Shown here: positions 1-8,125 of the stretch, piece by piece
Numbering within the stretch: position 1 is the first letter of the stretch
How the letters are laid out: every line of letters starts with the position of its first letter
From: Paenibacillus sp. RC67
Lineage (GTDB): Bacteria; Bacillota; Bacilli; Paenibacillales; NBRC-103111
Length of the DNA: 64,000 nucleotides
Assembly: GCF_030020805.1 (NCBI RefSeq)
Contig: NZ_CP125098.1
Coordinates: 662,001-726,000 of the forward strand
Direction: 5' to 3'
Position numbers and translations under genes: made by a program
Notes under the pieces: generated by a model
Seen by the model: only the letters and a program-made list of their open reading frames with translations
What the model was told of the DNA's origin: nothing
Databases searched by the model: none

Positions 1-768
1 TTTAACGTACAAGTCGATATGGCGGATAAGCTTAGCGCAAAGCCTTCTTTCATCAATTTTGATCTTGGAGAAACCAAGACGATTACACTAAGTGCTACCG
101 ACTCCAACGGAAATCCTACAGATGTTACGAGTCAAGCGGAGTGGACATCCAGCAATCCTCAAATCGCAACAGTAGAGAATGGAATTGTGACTCCGGTATC
201 ACGAGGCAAGGTGACGATTACAGCAAAGTATGGCGGCAAATCGGTAACGATTGCGGTTGAGATTGGCGTTGTACAAGCTTTAGAGGTGGATAGACGATAT
301 GTTTCCACGAAAACCGGCTCCTCCGTACAAATCGTATTGACGGCAACCCTTTCTGATGATAGCAAGAAAGACGTGTCTGATATTGCTCAATGGAAATCAA
401 ACAACTATAAAATTGCTGACGTAAACAACGGTCTAGTTACCGGAGTATCAGCAGGTAGTGCTACCATTTCAGCATCGTTCGGCGGTAAAAGCGTTGCGGT
501 TCCTGTTGAGATCGACAAGCTGAAATATTTGAAGACCGATGTAGTCACTGTTGAGTTGAAATCGGGATCGACGGCAGAGGTAAAAGCAACGGCTACATTC
601 GAAGACTTGGCAGAAGAGGATGTTACCATTCCAGCATTGTGGACTTCGTCCAATATCCGTGTTGCCGACGTGAAGGACGGAATCATTAAAGCTACTGGTA
701 AGGGCAAGGCGACTGTGACCGTTACGTATGCCAAGAAGAAGACGACGGTTTATATCATCGTAAATTAA
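1..768 (+). CDS. Ig-like (BIG_2-type) repeat surface protein, C-terminal part
   Basis: The open frame runs from base 1, before the first ATG at 19, so this is probably the end of a longer protein cut by the window edge. About 250 residues are visible, made of three similar units of roughly 80 residues. Each has the pattern of bacterial Ig-like group 2 domains: a beta-rich stretch, a W-x-S-(S/N)-N motif (WTSSNPQ, WKSNNYK, WTSSNIR), then a D/E-N/D-G-(I/L)-(V/I) turn and a G-(K/S)-(A/V)-T-(I/V) strand. Such domains occur in secreted or wall-associated adhesins and enzymes of Bacillales and serve as spacers or binding modules. The chain ends right after the third domain, with no sortase motif and no SLH domain, so any anchoring or catalytic module must lie upstream. 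A terminator follows. Confidence 0.8.
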   Translation, partial: FNVQVDMADKLSAKPSFINFDLGETKTITLSATDSNGNPTDVTSQAEWTSSNPQIATVENGIVTPVSRGKVTITAKYGGKSVTIAVEIGVVQALEVDRRYVSTKTGSSVQIVLTATLSDDSKKDVSDIAQWKSNNYKIADVNNGLVTGVSAGSATISASFGGKSVAVPVEIDKLKYLKTDVVTVELKSGSTAEVKATATFEDLAEEDVTIPALWTSSNIRVADVKDGIIKATGKGKATVTVTYAKKKTTVYIIVN

Positions 769-807
769 CTTTTGGAGTAACAAGCTATCATTCATTCGTA
801 ATAAATA

Positions 808-838
808 AAAAAGGATCCGCCGCCGGCGGGTCCTTTTC
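808..838. terminator. Bidirectional intrinsic terminator between convergent genes
   Basis: A GC-rich stem (AAAGGATCCGCC pairing with GGCGGGTCCTTT, with GU pairing) is flanked by an A-run on the left and a T-run on the right. It can stop the Ig-like gene on the plus strand and the lipoprotein gene on the minus strand. Confidence 0.85.
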
Positions 839-899
839 TCTGTCTAGCTGCCTAATTACAGGATATTATGTATCCTCTTAGTAGTGGTTCACTATAAAG

Positions 900-1556
900 T
901 TATTTGGATTTCGATTGAAGCAATTCAATGAGCTGCTGCCCTATATCTTTTCCACCGCCGGCGAAACCGCCGTTTCTTGGCTGATTGTCTTTATTAGCTT
1001 GGCCGGTTGCATTGGAGTCAGACTTTTGCTGCTGTCTTTGCTGTTTATTTTCTTCCATCTTTTTCAGCTGTTCCTCCGTTGGGGCCTGCTTTGGCTTAGC
1101 TTCACCGTTATTGGCAGCATCGGAGTTTCCTTGTCTCATCGGCATGCGAGCTGCAGCATCATCGATGAATTTCTTTTGTTCTGTCGTAAGCTTCTCAACC
1201 AGCTTTGTCTGATTGTCTGTAACAAGCTCGCCTTTCGTCACGCTGTCTTGAACGACGGGCAGCATTTGTGCAGCCTGATCTTTAGTAATGCTGAGCCCTT
1301 CTTGTTTATCCATTTGAATCAAGGTCTGAAAAGTCATCATCATTTGACGTTGACCTTGGCTCATCGCTGTTCTTTGCTGCTTATCCTGCGAGGTTTGGTT
1401 AGCATCCTGTTTCTGCTCCTGAGTTTGGGCTGAAGGAGTGCTTGTGGAGCCGGCAGCGTTGGCCGTACCCTTTGCTGCCCCATCCGAAGCAGTTCCGCAG
1501 CCGCTTGCAATGACCGCCAATAATGCACAAGTTCCTATGAGCTGTTTATATTTCAT
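900..1556 (-). CDS. Secreted lipoprotein, Q/N-rich, unknown function
   Basis: 218 residues. The N-terminus is a type II signal peptide: MKYKQ, a hydrophobic stretch, then the lipobox V-I-A-S-G-C with Cys20 as the likely lipidated residue. The mature part starts with a low-complexity Ala/Ser/Thr/Gln linker. A middle region of about 90 residues (R-Q-M-M-M-T-F-Q-T-L onward) looks helical and resembles the short degradation-type helices of many Bacillales lipoproteins. The tail is again Gln/Lys/Asn-rich. I do not recognise a named family. The downstream plus-strand gene is convergent. The neighbouring minus-strand gene, also a secreted helical protein, lies 137 bases upstream, so the two may act together, but nothing in the sequence shows a substrate. 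Confidence 0.75.
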   Translation of the reverse strand: MKYKQLIGTCALLAVIASGCGTASDGAAKGTANAAGSTSTPSAQTQEQKQDANQTSQDKQQRTAMSQGQRQMMMTFQTLIQMDKQEGLSITKDQAAQMLPVVQDSVTKGELVTDNQTKLVEKLTTEQKKFIDDAAARMPMRQGNSDAANNGEAKPKQAPTEEQLKKMEENKQQRQQQKSDSNATGQANKDNQPRNGGFAGGGKDIGQQLIELLQSKSK

Positions 1557-1611
1557 TATAAATTCTTCCTCTCACCTATGATCCGAAGGGTATGTTTTAT
1601 GAGACATCAAG

Positions 1612-1640
1612 GAGAGCCGCCTCCATGCAGGCAGCTCTCT
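1612..1640 (-). other. Inverted repeat between two secreted-protein genes
   Basis: Arms GAGAGCCGCCT and AGGCAGCTCTC pair with one mismatch around a short loop, 52 bases after the stop of the upstream minus-strand gene. There is no clear T-run, so this is a weak or processing-type hairpin rather than a certain terminator. Confidence 0.5.
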
Positions 1641-1693
1641 ATATAAAGTATAGGAGGAAACTGAATCGTGTTCACAACGGAATGTGTTCGTTT

Positions 1694-2815
1694 TTATTTG
1701 GCAGCGTCAGTTGTAGCAGAAGAAGCTTCCGAGGCAGACTTCTTCTCTTTATGCTGTTGTTGCCCTTTGTTCTCAACAAATTTTTTGATAGAGTCCGTCA
1801 TGCTGTCTTTCACTTGAGCGATCAATTGATCTTCAGTAATTCCTTTGGATTGAGCGATCTCAACCAGCGAGCTGCCCGCTTTCAGCTGGGTGTTCAGCTC
1901 TTCTTTAGTGATTCCGAGAATTTTGGCCAAAGCATCGCTATTGGCAAAGCCTCCGAAATGCTCCTGTTTTCCAAAACCTTTTCCAAAACCGCCACCCATA
2001 GGGCCTTGTTTTTGCGTATTTTCAATCATTTTTTTCAAACGATCGGAAAGACCTGTTTTTTGTTTATCAGCTTGCTCCTGAGTCAGCTTGCCGGATGTCA
2101 CGGCTGCATCAATATTCGCCGTTTCTGCAGCTACTAATTTTTGCAATAAAGTATCCTCGCTTAATCCCGCTTTATCCTGTGCGATTTGAACTAATGTTTT
2201 CCCTTGCTTTAATTCATCCTGGATTACACTTTGCTCTACGCCAAGGACAGTAGCGATTTGTTGGAACACATTGATGCCACGGCTTTCGCCCTTATCCCCT
2301 TGAGGTCCTTTATCGCCAAAGCCCTTGCCAAATCCTGTGTTAGTAACTTCCTTGGTCAGACGGTCTGTTAAGTTGGTTTTCTGCTTGTCCGCCTGCTCTT
2401 GAGTCAGCTTACCGGAGGTTACCGCTGCATCGATTGTAGAAGTTTCGGCTGCGATTAATTTTTGCAGGAAATCGTCTTGAGTTAGGCCGCCTTTGTCTTG
2501 AGCGATTTGAGCTAACGTTTTGCCTTGCTTCAGTTCATCCATAACAACACTTTGTTCTACACTGAGCAATGTAGCTGTTTCTTTGATCACGTTGTTTCCG
2601 CCAAAGCCGAAGCCAGGACGTTCGCCGCCGCGACCTTCCATTCCTTTTTTGAAGCCTGCTTTGTCTTGTTTGGAGCTGGTATCTGAGCTATTTTGAACAG
2701 TCGAGCTGGTGGTATCCTGCGCTTGAGCCTGAGTAAGTACTGCGGTAAGTCCGCCTCCAAGAAGGAATCCTGCTGCGATTGTGCCTGTAAGTATTTTTTT
2801 ACCGATTTGCTTCAT
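1694..2815 (-). CDS. Secreted protein with tandem helical repeats
   Basis: 373 residues. A Sec signal peptide (MKQIGKK, hydrophobic core, cleavage near TQAQAQ) is followed by a Ser/Lys/Gly-rich stretch. Two repeats of about 80 residues then follow, at roughly 80-165 and 170-260, and a third partial one at about 290-350. Each carries a motif like V-E-Q-S-V-(V/I)-x-D-E-L-K-Q-G-K-T-L followed by I-A-Q-D-K-x-G-L, an A-E-T-x-x-I-D-A-A-V-T-S-G-K-L segment, and E-Q-A-D-K-Q-K. Repeats one and two are nearly identical over long stretches, which points to recent internal duplication. The units resemble helical repeats of secreted Bacillales proteins of unknown role. The tail is Lys/Ser/Ala-rich. No enzyme motif is visible. 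Confidence 0.75.
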   Translation of the reverse strand: MKQIGKKILTGTIAAGFLLGGGLTAVLTQAQAQDTTSSTVQNSSDTSSKQDKAGFKKGMEGRGGERPGFGFGGNNVIKETATLLSVEQSVVMDELKQGKTLAQIAQDKGGLTQDDFLQKLIAAETSTIDAAVTSGKLTQEQADKQKTNLTDRLTKEVTNTGFGKGFGDKGPQGDKGESRGINVFQQIATVLGVEQSVIQDELKQGKTLVQIAQDKAGLSEDTLLQKLVAAETANIDAAVTSGKLTQEQADKQKTGLSDRLKKMIENTQKQGPMGGGFGKGFGKQEHFGGFANSDALAKILGITKEELNTQLKAGSSLVEIAQSKGITEDQLIAQVKDSMTDSIKKFVENKGQQQHKEKKSASEASSATTDAAK

Positions 2816-3082
2816 ATGTTTTCTCCACCTTTATGAATGATTTTCCTTACACTTTGAAGTATAGGCTCCATTTATGAAAAACCTATGAAGTGTAGCTTAA
2901 CCTCTCATTAATGTTAGCTGAAAGTGCGCTGAACGAAAGTTTCCATCCGTTTCCTTGTATACAAACTTAAAACGTATATCGTATGCTCGATGAAACAGGA
3001 TTGTAGGTGGAGTTTCCTTGTGTGAAGCGGGGAGCCGGCCATAACAAGACTTCGTGTAGGTTGGAAAAAAGAGGTGAGAGCT

Positions 3083-3976
3083 GTGCAGCTGCAAATGAAT
3101 ACGGAGCAAGGAAGTGGAAAGAGGCTTCGCAATGGAGGGGCGCTCTCTTTATCCCTATTAATAGTAGTCTTTGCAATTAGTATATTGTTGGTCTTAAGCT
3201 GGCTGCCTGTGGGTAAGGCTCTTAGTCGTCCTTCCTATAGTGCAGCGAACAAGCTTACTTTGATGACATTTAATATTCGCCATGCTAAAGGCTTGGATGG
3301 TCAAGTTCGTCTGCAGTCTGTTCGGGATGCTCTATCACAAGGTAAAGCCGATCTCATAGCACTGCAGGAGGTTGATAGATTTCAAGGGCGCAGCGGTTTT
3401 CAGGATCAAGCACGTGCCTTATCGCAGTCTCTTCATATGACGTTCTTATATGCTCCGGCCATGAGCCAGGGTGTTTCCCAATATGGGATCGCCCTACTAA
3501 GCCGGTTCCCCCTGATAAATCCACATACGTATCCCTTACCGGGGGAAAAGGAGCCGCGGGTGGTTCTAACAGCCCAAATGGAGATCCAGAGGCCGCACAA
3601 CCCATCACAAGGGCAGCAAGGGCGGGAGCAAGAGCTGGTGACGATTGTAACGACCCATCTGGGAGTAACACGAGCTGACCGTGAACGGCAGATGCCTGAG
3701 CTGCTTCGTATTTTGAAGGAAATCCGAACGCCGATCGTATTATTGGGGGATTTGAATATGACGGATCAAGATCCTTTAATGAAGGAATTGAATGAGACTT
3801 TGCATCAAGCGAGATTGCCGGCTTCCGAATCGACGGTGTTACACGGGGGACAGATCGATCATATATTCACCAGCTTTCCCGGTTTGGAGGATACGCCAGC
3901 TTGGACCAAAGCAACGAAGGCTTCCGATCATGTGCCTGTTTTATATAAAGTAGCCTTGTTCCAGGGTGGGCAATAA
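3083..3976 (+). CDS. Endonuclease/exonuclease/phosphatase family protein, membrane-anchored or secreted
   Basis: A GTG at 3083 is preceded by AAAGAGGTGA at good spacing; an in-frame GTG at 3074 and ATG at 3095 are alternatives. The product has about 297 residues. An N-terminal hydrophobic segment (near residues 21-43) should act as signal anchor. The rest has the family's catalytic landmarks: T-F-N-I-R-H (Asn), L-I-A-L-Q-E-V-D (Glu, metal ligand), L-G-D-L-N-M (Asp/Asn) and S-D-H-V-P-V (final Asp-His pair). These place it with the EEP superfamily of metal-dependent phosphodiesterases and phosphatases. The substrate could be nucleic acid, a phospholipid or an inositol phosphate; extracytoplasmic location favours a lipid or environmental substrate. 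The next gene overlaps its end. Confidence 0.85.
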   Translation: MQLQMNTEQGSGKRLRNGGALSLSLLIVVFAISILLVLSWLPVGKALSRPSYSAANKLTLMTFNIRHAKGLDGQVRLQSVRDALSQGKADLIALQEVDRFQGRSGFQDQARALSQSLHMTFLYAPAMSQGVSQYGIALLSRFPLINPHTYPLPGEKEPRVVLTAQMEIQRPHNPSQGQQGREQELVTIVTTHLGVTRADRERQMPELLRILKEIRTPIVLLGDLNMTDQDPLMKELNETLHQARLPASESTVLHGGQIDHIFTSFPGLEDTPAWTKATKASDHVPVLYKVALFQGGQ

Positions 3977-4841
3977 TGCCATGATTCCTTCCTCTGCATA
4001 TGTTAAAAAGAAGTTGACTAAAGGCTTGCAGGAGGGGACCATGCACGGACTATATATTGGTAATAATCGTATGCTGATCTCGACGGTTTGGAAGGGTACT
4101 TTGATTGTGCCTGCGGATGATTTGAGTCTTATGCCCCAGCTTGCGTTGTCAGGCGCAGTGGAGCTCCCTTTGACCCGATATTTAATTAACTATATGAAGC
4201 CTGGACAAACGGCCGTCGATATTGGAGCCAATGTAGGCTATTTTTCGGTGCTGTTCGGGATGCTTGTTGGAACTCAAGGTAAAGTGATCGCTTATGAAGC
4301 GAATCCGGAAATCGTCCATTATTTAAATGATTCTCTATCCATTAACTATTTGCATGACCGAACCATCGTTCATAACAAAGCGGTCTATAGTCAAAATAAG
4401 GCTGTTTCTTTTTACGCCAATGAAAAATTTAAAGGAAATGCTTCGATTCAAAGGCATAATGAAGCTTATTTTCAACATTATAAAGAAGAGGTTCAATCCA
4501 TCACCATTCCCGCAGAGAGGCTGGACCTGCTTTATTCCTCCGTACCTCGAATCGACCTGCTGAAAATGGATATCGAAGGCGGAGAGTATCACGCATTTCT
4601 CGGTATGAAGGAATACTTGACTCAGCGGTCTATTGGAACGATTGTATTTGAACTTAATAATGCGGCTCTTCAGAGCGATCTGGAGCCTTTTCATCAACTG
4701 CTGAGGTCTTACCATGAACAGTATGGGTATGTGTTCTATTTGATCAATTCAGAAGGTCAGCTTGTCTCTTTCCCATTGGAGGAGATTTTTACAGGTCCTG
4801 GATTTCCCTATGTAGTTATGAAGCCTGGGAGCCAAGAATAG
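3966..4841 (+). CDS. FkbM-family SAM-dependent methyltransferase
   Basis: 291 residues from a GTG at 3966 that overlaps the previous gene by 11 bases; an ATG at 3981 is the alternative start and neither has a perfect ribosome site. The SAM-binding glycine motif is D-I-G-A-N-V-G-Y-F-S, followed by an acidic residue at the end of strand two (A-Y-E-A-N-P). L-L-K-M-D-I-E-G-G-E is the typical FkbM motif. Family members O-methylate sugars, polyketides or other metabolites. Overlap with the EEP gene suggests co-transcription. It is distant from the glycan locus, so a role in surface sugar methylation is only possible, not shown. Confidence 0.85.
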   Translation: MGNNAMIPSSAYVKKKLTKGLQEGTMHGLYIGNNRMLISTVWKGTLIVPADDLSLMPQLALSGAVELPLTRYLINYMKPGQTAVDIGANVGYFSVLFGMLVGTQGKVIAYEANPEIVHYLNDSLSINYLHDRTIVHNKAVYSQNKAVSFYANEKFKGNASIQRHNEAYFQHYKEEVQSITIPAERLDLLYSSVPRIDLLKMDIEGGEYHAFLGMKEYLTQRSIGTIVFELNNAALQSDLEPFHQLLRSYHEQYGYVFYLINSEGQLVSFPLEEIFTGPGFPYVVMKPGSQE

Positions 4842-4983
4842 GGCAAAAAATGAAAAGAAATGCGGGTAAATGATCTCTTGCTTTTTTTTAATGGATAATT
4901 GTTGTAAACTGAATGAAAATGATGTTTTTTCATTAGAGTGCAATTTCCTCACGTTTCCGACCCCATCAAAGAGAGGCCGTTAC

Positions 4984-5622
4984 ATGAATATCAAAGAATG
5001 GAAAATGGAGCTTCGACGTCTAGCAGAGGCAGAACGAAATGCATTATCGCCTTCAGAGCACAGCGTAAAATCGAAGCAAGTTAGTGAAGCGTTAGTTCGC
5101 CGAATCGGCGAGATTATGGATTCCAGTGCCAGTCCGGGTCATCGGCCCACTTTATTTACGTATGTGCCTGTGAAATCTGAGGTCGATGTGACACCGGTTA
5201 TGGAAGCTTGCTGGGCCAAGCAATACCGTGTCCTCGTCCCCAAAGTGCAGCAGGAGCCTAAGCAGTTGAAGCTGTTCGAAATCGAATCGTATGAGGATCT
5301 GGAGAAGGGGGCTTGGAACATTCCTGAGCCCGTAGCGAATGCACCTCGGTTTCATGATATGAAGCAGATCGATGTGATTCTGGTTCCTGGTTTGGCTTTT
5401 GATTCGCAGTTCGGCAGATTAGGCTATGGCGGAGGCTTCTATGACCGGTTTATGCAGCAGTATGTACGTTCCGGTTGGACTATGCCTTATATCATTGCGG
5501 GAGCTTTTGATCTGCAGATGATTAAGGAGGTTCCGATGGGATTGTTCGACTTCCGATTGGACGAGCTGATTACGGAGGAGAGAACACTCCGCGCTACCAA
5601 AACAGGAGGGCTGAAACCATGA
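4984..5622 (+). CDS. 5-formyltetrahydrofolate cyclo-ligase
   Basis: The ATG at 4984 follows GAGAGG and gives 212 residues, normal for this family; an in-frame ATG at 4870 would add a non-homologous extension. The enzyme uses ATP to turn 5-formyl-THF into 5,10-methenyl-THF. Visible signatures are the N-terminal W-K-x-E-L-R-R segment, [10 protein letters not shown], the L-V-P-G-L-A-F-D segment and the nucleotide-binding loop [12 protein letters not shown] near the C-terminus. Its stop overlaps the moaC start (ATGA), so translation of the two is likely coupled. A weak sigma-A-like region precedes it within 4870-4950. Confidence 0.92.
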   Translation: MNIKEWKMELRRLAEAERNALSPSEHSVKSKQVSEALVRRIGEIMDSSASPGHRPTLFTYVPVKSEVDVTPVMEACWAKQYRVLVPKVQQEPKQLKLFEIESYEDLEKGAWNIPEPVANAPRFHDMKQIDVILVPGLAFDSQFGRLGYGGGFYDRFMQQYVRSGWTMPYIIAGAFDLQMIKEVPMGLFDFRLDELITEERTLRATKTGGLKP

Positions 5623-6113
5623 GTGATTCGACTCCCTTGACTCATTTCAATGAGCAGGGCAGAGCCAAGATGGTAGATATCTCCGATAAGCAGGAGACAA
5701 GCCGTACCGCAACGGCAAGGACAACGGTGTCGATGAAGCCTTCTACGTTGACCTTAATTAAGGAAGGGCGAATCGGTAAAGGCGATGTGCTTGCCGTTGC
5801 GCAGGTCGCTGCCGTAATGGCTGCCAAAAAGACATCAGACTGGATTCCGATGTGTCATCCGTTATCGTTGACCGGCATTGATGTCCGGTTCAGCGATAAT
5901 GATGACGACCAGCTCTTCATCGAAGCGACCGTCAAAACGAAGGGTTTGACCGGAGTTGAGATGGAAGCGTTGACTGCCGTATCGGCAGCCGCCTTGACGG
6001 TTTACGATATGTGCAAAGCGGCTGAGAAGGATATGATCATCGGACCCACTATGCTGGTTAGTAAGACGGGTGGAAAAAACGGTGACTTTCACAGAACCGA
6101 CACCGAATTGTAA
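5619..6113 (+). CDS. moaC: Cyclic pyranopterin monophosphate synthase MoaC
   Basis: 164 residues, overlapping the previous stop by four bases, with ACAGGAGGG as ribosome site. MoaC acts with MoaA in the first step of molybdenum cofactor synthesis, turning GTP via the 3',8-cyclo intermediate into cPMP. Landmarks are V-D-I-S-D-K near the N-terminus, I-P-M-C-H-P-L as the active-site His segment, [11 protein letters not shown] and Y-D-M-C-K-A, and a C-terminal S-K-T-G-G-K with the catalytic Lys. It opens a run with mogA/moaB and a moeA-like gene. moaA, moaD and moaE are not in the window. Confidence 0.95.
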   Translation: MSDSTPLTHFNEQGRAKMVDISDKQETSRTATARTTVSMKPSTLTLIKEGRIGKGDVLAVAQVAAVMAAKKTSDWIPMCHPLSLTGIDVRFSDNDDDQLFIEATVKTKGLTGVEMEALTAVSAAALTVYDMCKAAEKDMIIGPTMLVSKTGGKNGDFHRTDTEL

Positions 6114-6154
6114 TCACTTTACGGTACAATAAGCCCATGGAGAGGAGTAAGCTT

Positions 6155-6655
6155 ATGCGTTGGAAAGTGGCGATTTTAACCGCAAGCGATCGAGGATCCC
6201 GGGGAGAGCGTGAGGATACGAGCGCCCAAGTGATTCGGGAGCTGATCGAAGAGGAAATTAACGGGGAAATTATTGAGTACCGTGTAGTGCCGGACGAGAA
6301 GGACGAGATTATGGCCGCGTTGATCGAAATGACCGATTATTTCAAGGTGGATCTCATCCTGACCACAGGCGGAACAGGCCTTGCCCCTCGAGATGTAACT
6401 CCGGAAGCAACTTTGGAAGTGATCGACCGCCAAGCTCCCGGATTTGCCGAAGCCATGCGAATGATTTCGATGCAAAAGACGCCAAGAGCAATGCTTTCGC
6501 GGGCGGTGTCCGGGATTCGCGGCAGAACGCTGATCATTAATCTGCCAGGCAGTCCTAAAGGCGTTTCGGAGAATTTGGCAGCCGTCATGGATCAGCTGCC
6601 GCATGCTCTGGGCATCTTGACCGGACGCGAAGGAGATCATGGGTATGAAGCCTGA
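6155..6655 (+). CDS. Molybdopterin adenylyltransferase-type protein (MogA/MoaB family)
   Basis: The ATG at 6155 is preceded by GGAGAGGAG and gives 166 residues; the ATG at 6137 overlaps that ribosome site and is unlikely. MogA/MoaB proteins adenylylate molybdopterin before molybdate insertion. The molybdopterin-binding core is clear: I-L-T-A-S-D-R-G-S at the N-terminus, L-T-T-G-G-T-G-L-A-P-R-D-V-T-P-E-A-T around residues 64-82, and L-P-G-S-P-K-G near the C-terminus. Sequence alone does not separate MogA from MoaB. Its end overlaps the next gene by 17 bases, so the two are co-translated. Confidence 0.9.
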   Translation: MRWKVAILTASDRGSRGEREDTSAQVIRELIEEEINGEIIEYRVVPDEKDEIMAALIEMTDYFKVDLILTTGGTGLAPRDVTPEATLEVIDRQAPGFAEAMRMISMQKTPRAMLSRAVSGIRGRTLIINLPGSPKGVSENLAAVMDQLPHALGILTGREGDHGYEA

Positions 6656-7640
6656 GGATATGCTTCGCGAGGTGAAGGTCGAGGAAGCGGTCGGGATGAT
6701 GCTGGCGCATGACTTGACGCAGATACTTCCCGGGGAATTCAAAGGACGTCTGTTCAAAAAGGGTCATGTAATCCAGGAAAGCGATATTCCTGCCTTGCTG
6801 AATATAGGTAAGGAGCATATCTATGCTATGGCTCTCGAGGATGGCTGGCTTCATGAAGATGAGGCAGCCAAGCGGATGGCCAAGGCGGCTGCAGGGATGA
6901 ATGTCGTACTGACGGAGCCTCACGAAGGCAAAATCACGCTGAAGTCTTCGATTCATGGACTGGCCAAAATACATAAGCCGCTCGTGGACGCGGTCAATGC
7001 GTTGGATCAAATCGTTATGTCCACCATCAAGACGAATACTGTTGTCAAACCAGGGCAATCATTGACCGGAACGCGGGTCATTCCTCTTATTATAGAAGAG
7101 GAGAAAATTCGTGAGGTCGAGAAGCGGGCAAGCGAGCCCTTGGTCGAAGTCAAACCATTTCGTCCTCTCCGCGTAGGCTTGATTACGACGGGTAGCGAGG
7201 TGTATAAGGGACGAATTCAAGATAAATTCGGGCCGATCGTTCGGGAAAAGGTAGCTGCCTTGGGCTCCGAAGTAATAGAACAAAGGCTTGCCCCGGATGA
7301 CAGCGAAACGATTGTCAGCGAAATCCGCTACTTTTTAGAAGAGCTTAAGGTCGATTTAATTCTTGTAACAGGCGGGATGTCCGTAGACCCGGATGATCGA
7401 ACTCCTGGCGCGATTAAACAGGCTGGAGCCCGTATCGTAAGCTATGGGACACCGATGCTGCCGGGTTCTATGCTGTTGATTGGTTATTTGGGAGAGATCC
7501 CTATTATGGGGCTACCCGGCTGTGTAATGCATGACCCGTATACCTCGTTCGATGTGATTTTGCCGCGCATTTGCGCAGGAGAGCCTATCACCCGCCAGGA
7601 AATAGCGGAGATGGGATACGGAGGCTTGTACGGGTGTTAG
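6639..7640 (+). CDS. MoeA-like molybdopterin-binding protein
   Basis: 333 residues with starts at ATG 6639 or 6645, just downstream of AAGGAG. The C-terminal half carries the MoeA/MogA molybdopterin-binding fold: G-L-I-T-T-G-S-E-V, L-I-L-V-T-G-G-M-S-V-D-P-D-D, P-G-S-M-L and M-G-L-P-G-C. The N-terminal half is shorter than that of canonical MoeA (about 400 residues) and matches the MoeA-like subgroup that often stands beside mogA/moaB. It probably assists molybdate insertion or cofactor handling. Whether it replaces a full MoeA elsewhere in the genome cannot be judged here. It is the last gene of the cofactor run; tatA follows after an intergenic inverted-repeat element. Confidence 0.85.
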   Translation: MGMKPEDMLREVKVEEAVGMMLAHDLTQILPGEFKGRLFKKGHVIQESDIPALLNIGKEHIYAMALEDGWLHEDEAAKRMAKAAAGMNVVLTEPHEGKITLKSSIHGLAKIHKPLVDAVNALDQIVMSTIKTNTVVKPGQSLTGTRVIPLIIEEEKIREVEKRASEPLVEVKPFRPLRVGLITTGSEVYKGRIQDKFGPIVREKVAALGSEVIEQRLAPDDSETIVSEIRYFLEELKVDLILVTGGMSVDPDDRTPGAIKQAGARIVSYGTPMLPGSMLLIGYLGEIPIMGLPGCVMHDPYTSFDVILPRICAGEPITRQEIAEMGYGGLYGC

Positions 7641-7739
7641 GAGTCTGTCCGAGGGGAACCAAACAGGTGAATATTGATTCAATCTGGGTTTCCGAGAAAG
7701 GGATGGTATTTCATCAAAATCAATCCGTCGGACAGATTC
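7641..7739 (+). repeat. 99-bp element bounded by 12-bp inverted repeats (structured RNA or MITE-like)
   Basis: The ends GAGTCTGTCCGA (7641-7652) and TCGGACAGATTC (7728-7739) can pair over 12 positions with one GU pair. Inside, TGAAT-attg-ATTCA forms a small hairpin flanked by GGAACC and GGTTTCC, which also pair. It begins right after the stop codon of the moeA-like gene and ends about 55 bases before tatA. It may be a leader RNA of tatA or a small inverted-repeat element. It matches no riboswitch class I can identify. Confidence 0.55.
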
Positions 7740-7795
7740 TAGGTTGTATTGCTTCATTAAAGAACGGCAGAAATACGGTAACAAAAGGAGGTCCT

Positions 7796-8092
7796 ATGAG
7801 TATTTCCCACATACTGCTTATTGCTCTTGTGGCACTAGTCTTATTCGGTCCGAATAAGCTGCCAGAACTAGGTAGAGCGCTGGGCAAAACGATGCGTGAA
7901 TTTAAAAAGACGGCCAATGATCTGATGGGCGGCTTGCAAGATGAGGAACCACAGCCTCAACCTCAACGCAAAGATGTAACGCCTGCTCCAGCAGCAGCAT
8001 CTTCGACTCAAAGCAGCAGCCAGCCACCAACAGTATCGGCTTCTGCTCAGCAAGAAAGACCGGCAACGGATTCACGCAGGCTGCCGGATTAA
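7796..8092 (+). CDS. tatA: Twin-arginine translocase subunit TatA
   Basis: The ATG at 7796 follows AAAAGGAGGTCC, giving 98 residues; the longer open frame upstream from 7571 runs through the inverted-repeat element and is not used. The protein has one N-terminal membrane helix (about residues 4-18), the hinge F-G-P-N-K-L-P-E-L-G, an amphipathic helix (R-A-L-G-K-T-M-R-E-F-K-K) and a Pro/Gln/Ser-rich cytoplasmic tail. TatA forms the protein-conducting part of the Tat system, which exports folded proteins, including molybdoenzymes. tatC follows 33 bases later, so the pair makes a minimal TatA-TatC translocase. Confidence 0.93.
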   Translation: MSISHILLIALVALVLFGPNKLPELGRALGKTMREFKKTANDLMGGLQDEEPQPQPQRKDVTPAPAAASSTQSSSQPPTVSASAQQERPATDSRRLPD

Positions 8093-8125
8093 TAGTTATT
8101 CACTTCACAGCAGGTTGGTGAACAA

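Noticed and set aside
915..1433. 172-codon plus-strand frame with hydrophobic content
   Set aside because: It is antisense to the lipoprotein gene, whose lipobox and start are clear.
7641..7739. Molybdenum cofactor riboswitch
   Set aside because: The element follows the cofactor genes and does not show the conserved Moco-motif arrangement I know; kept as an unassigned structured element.
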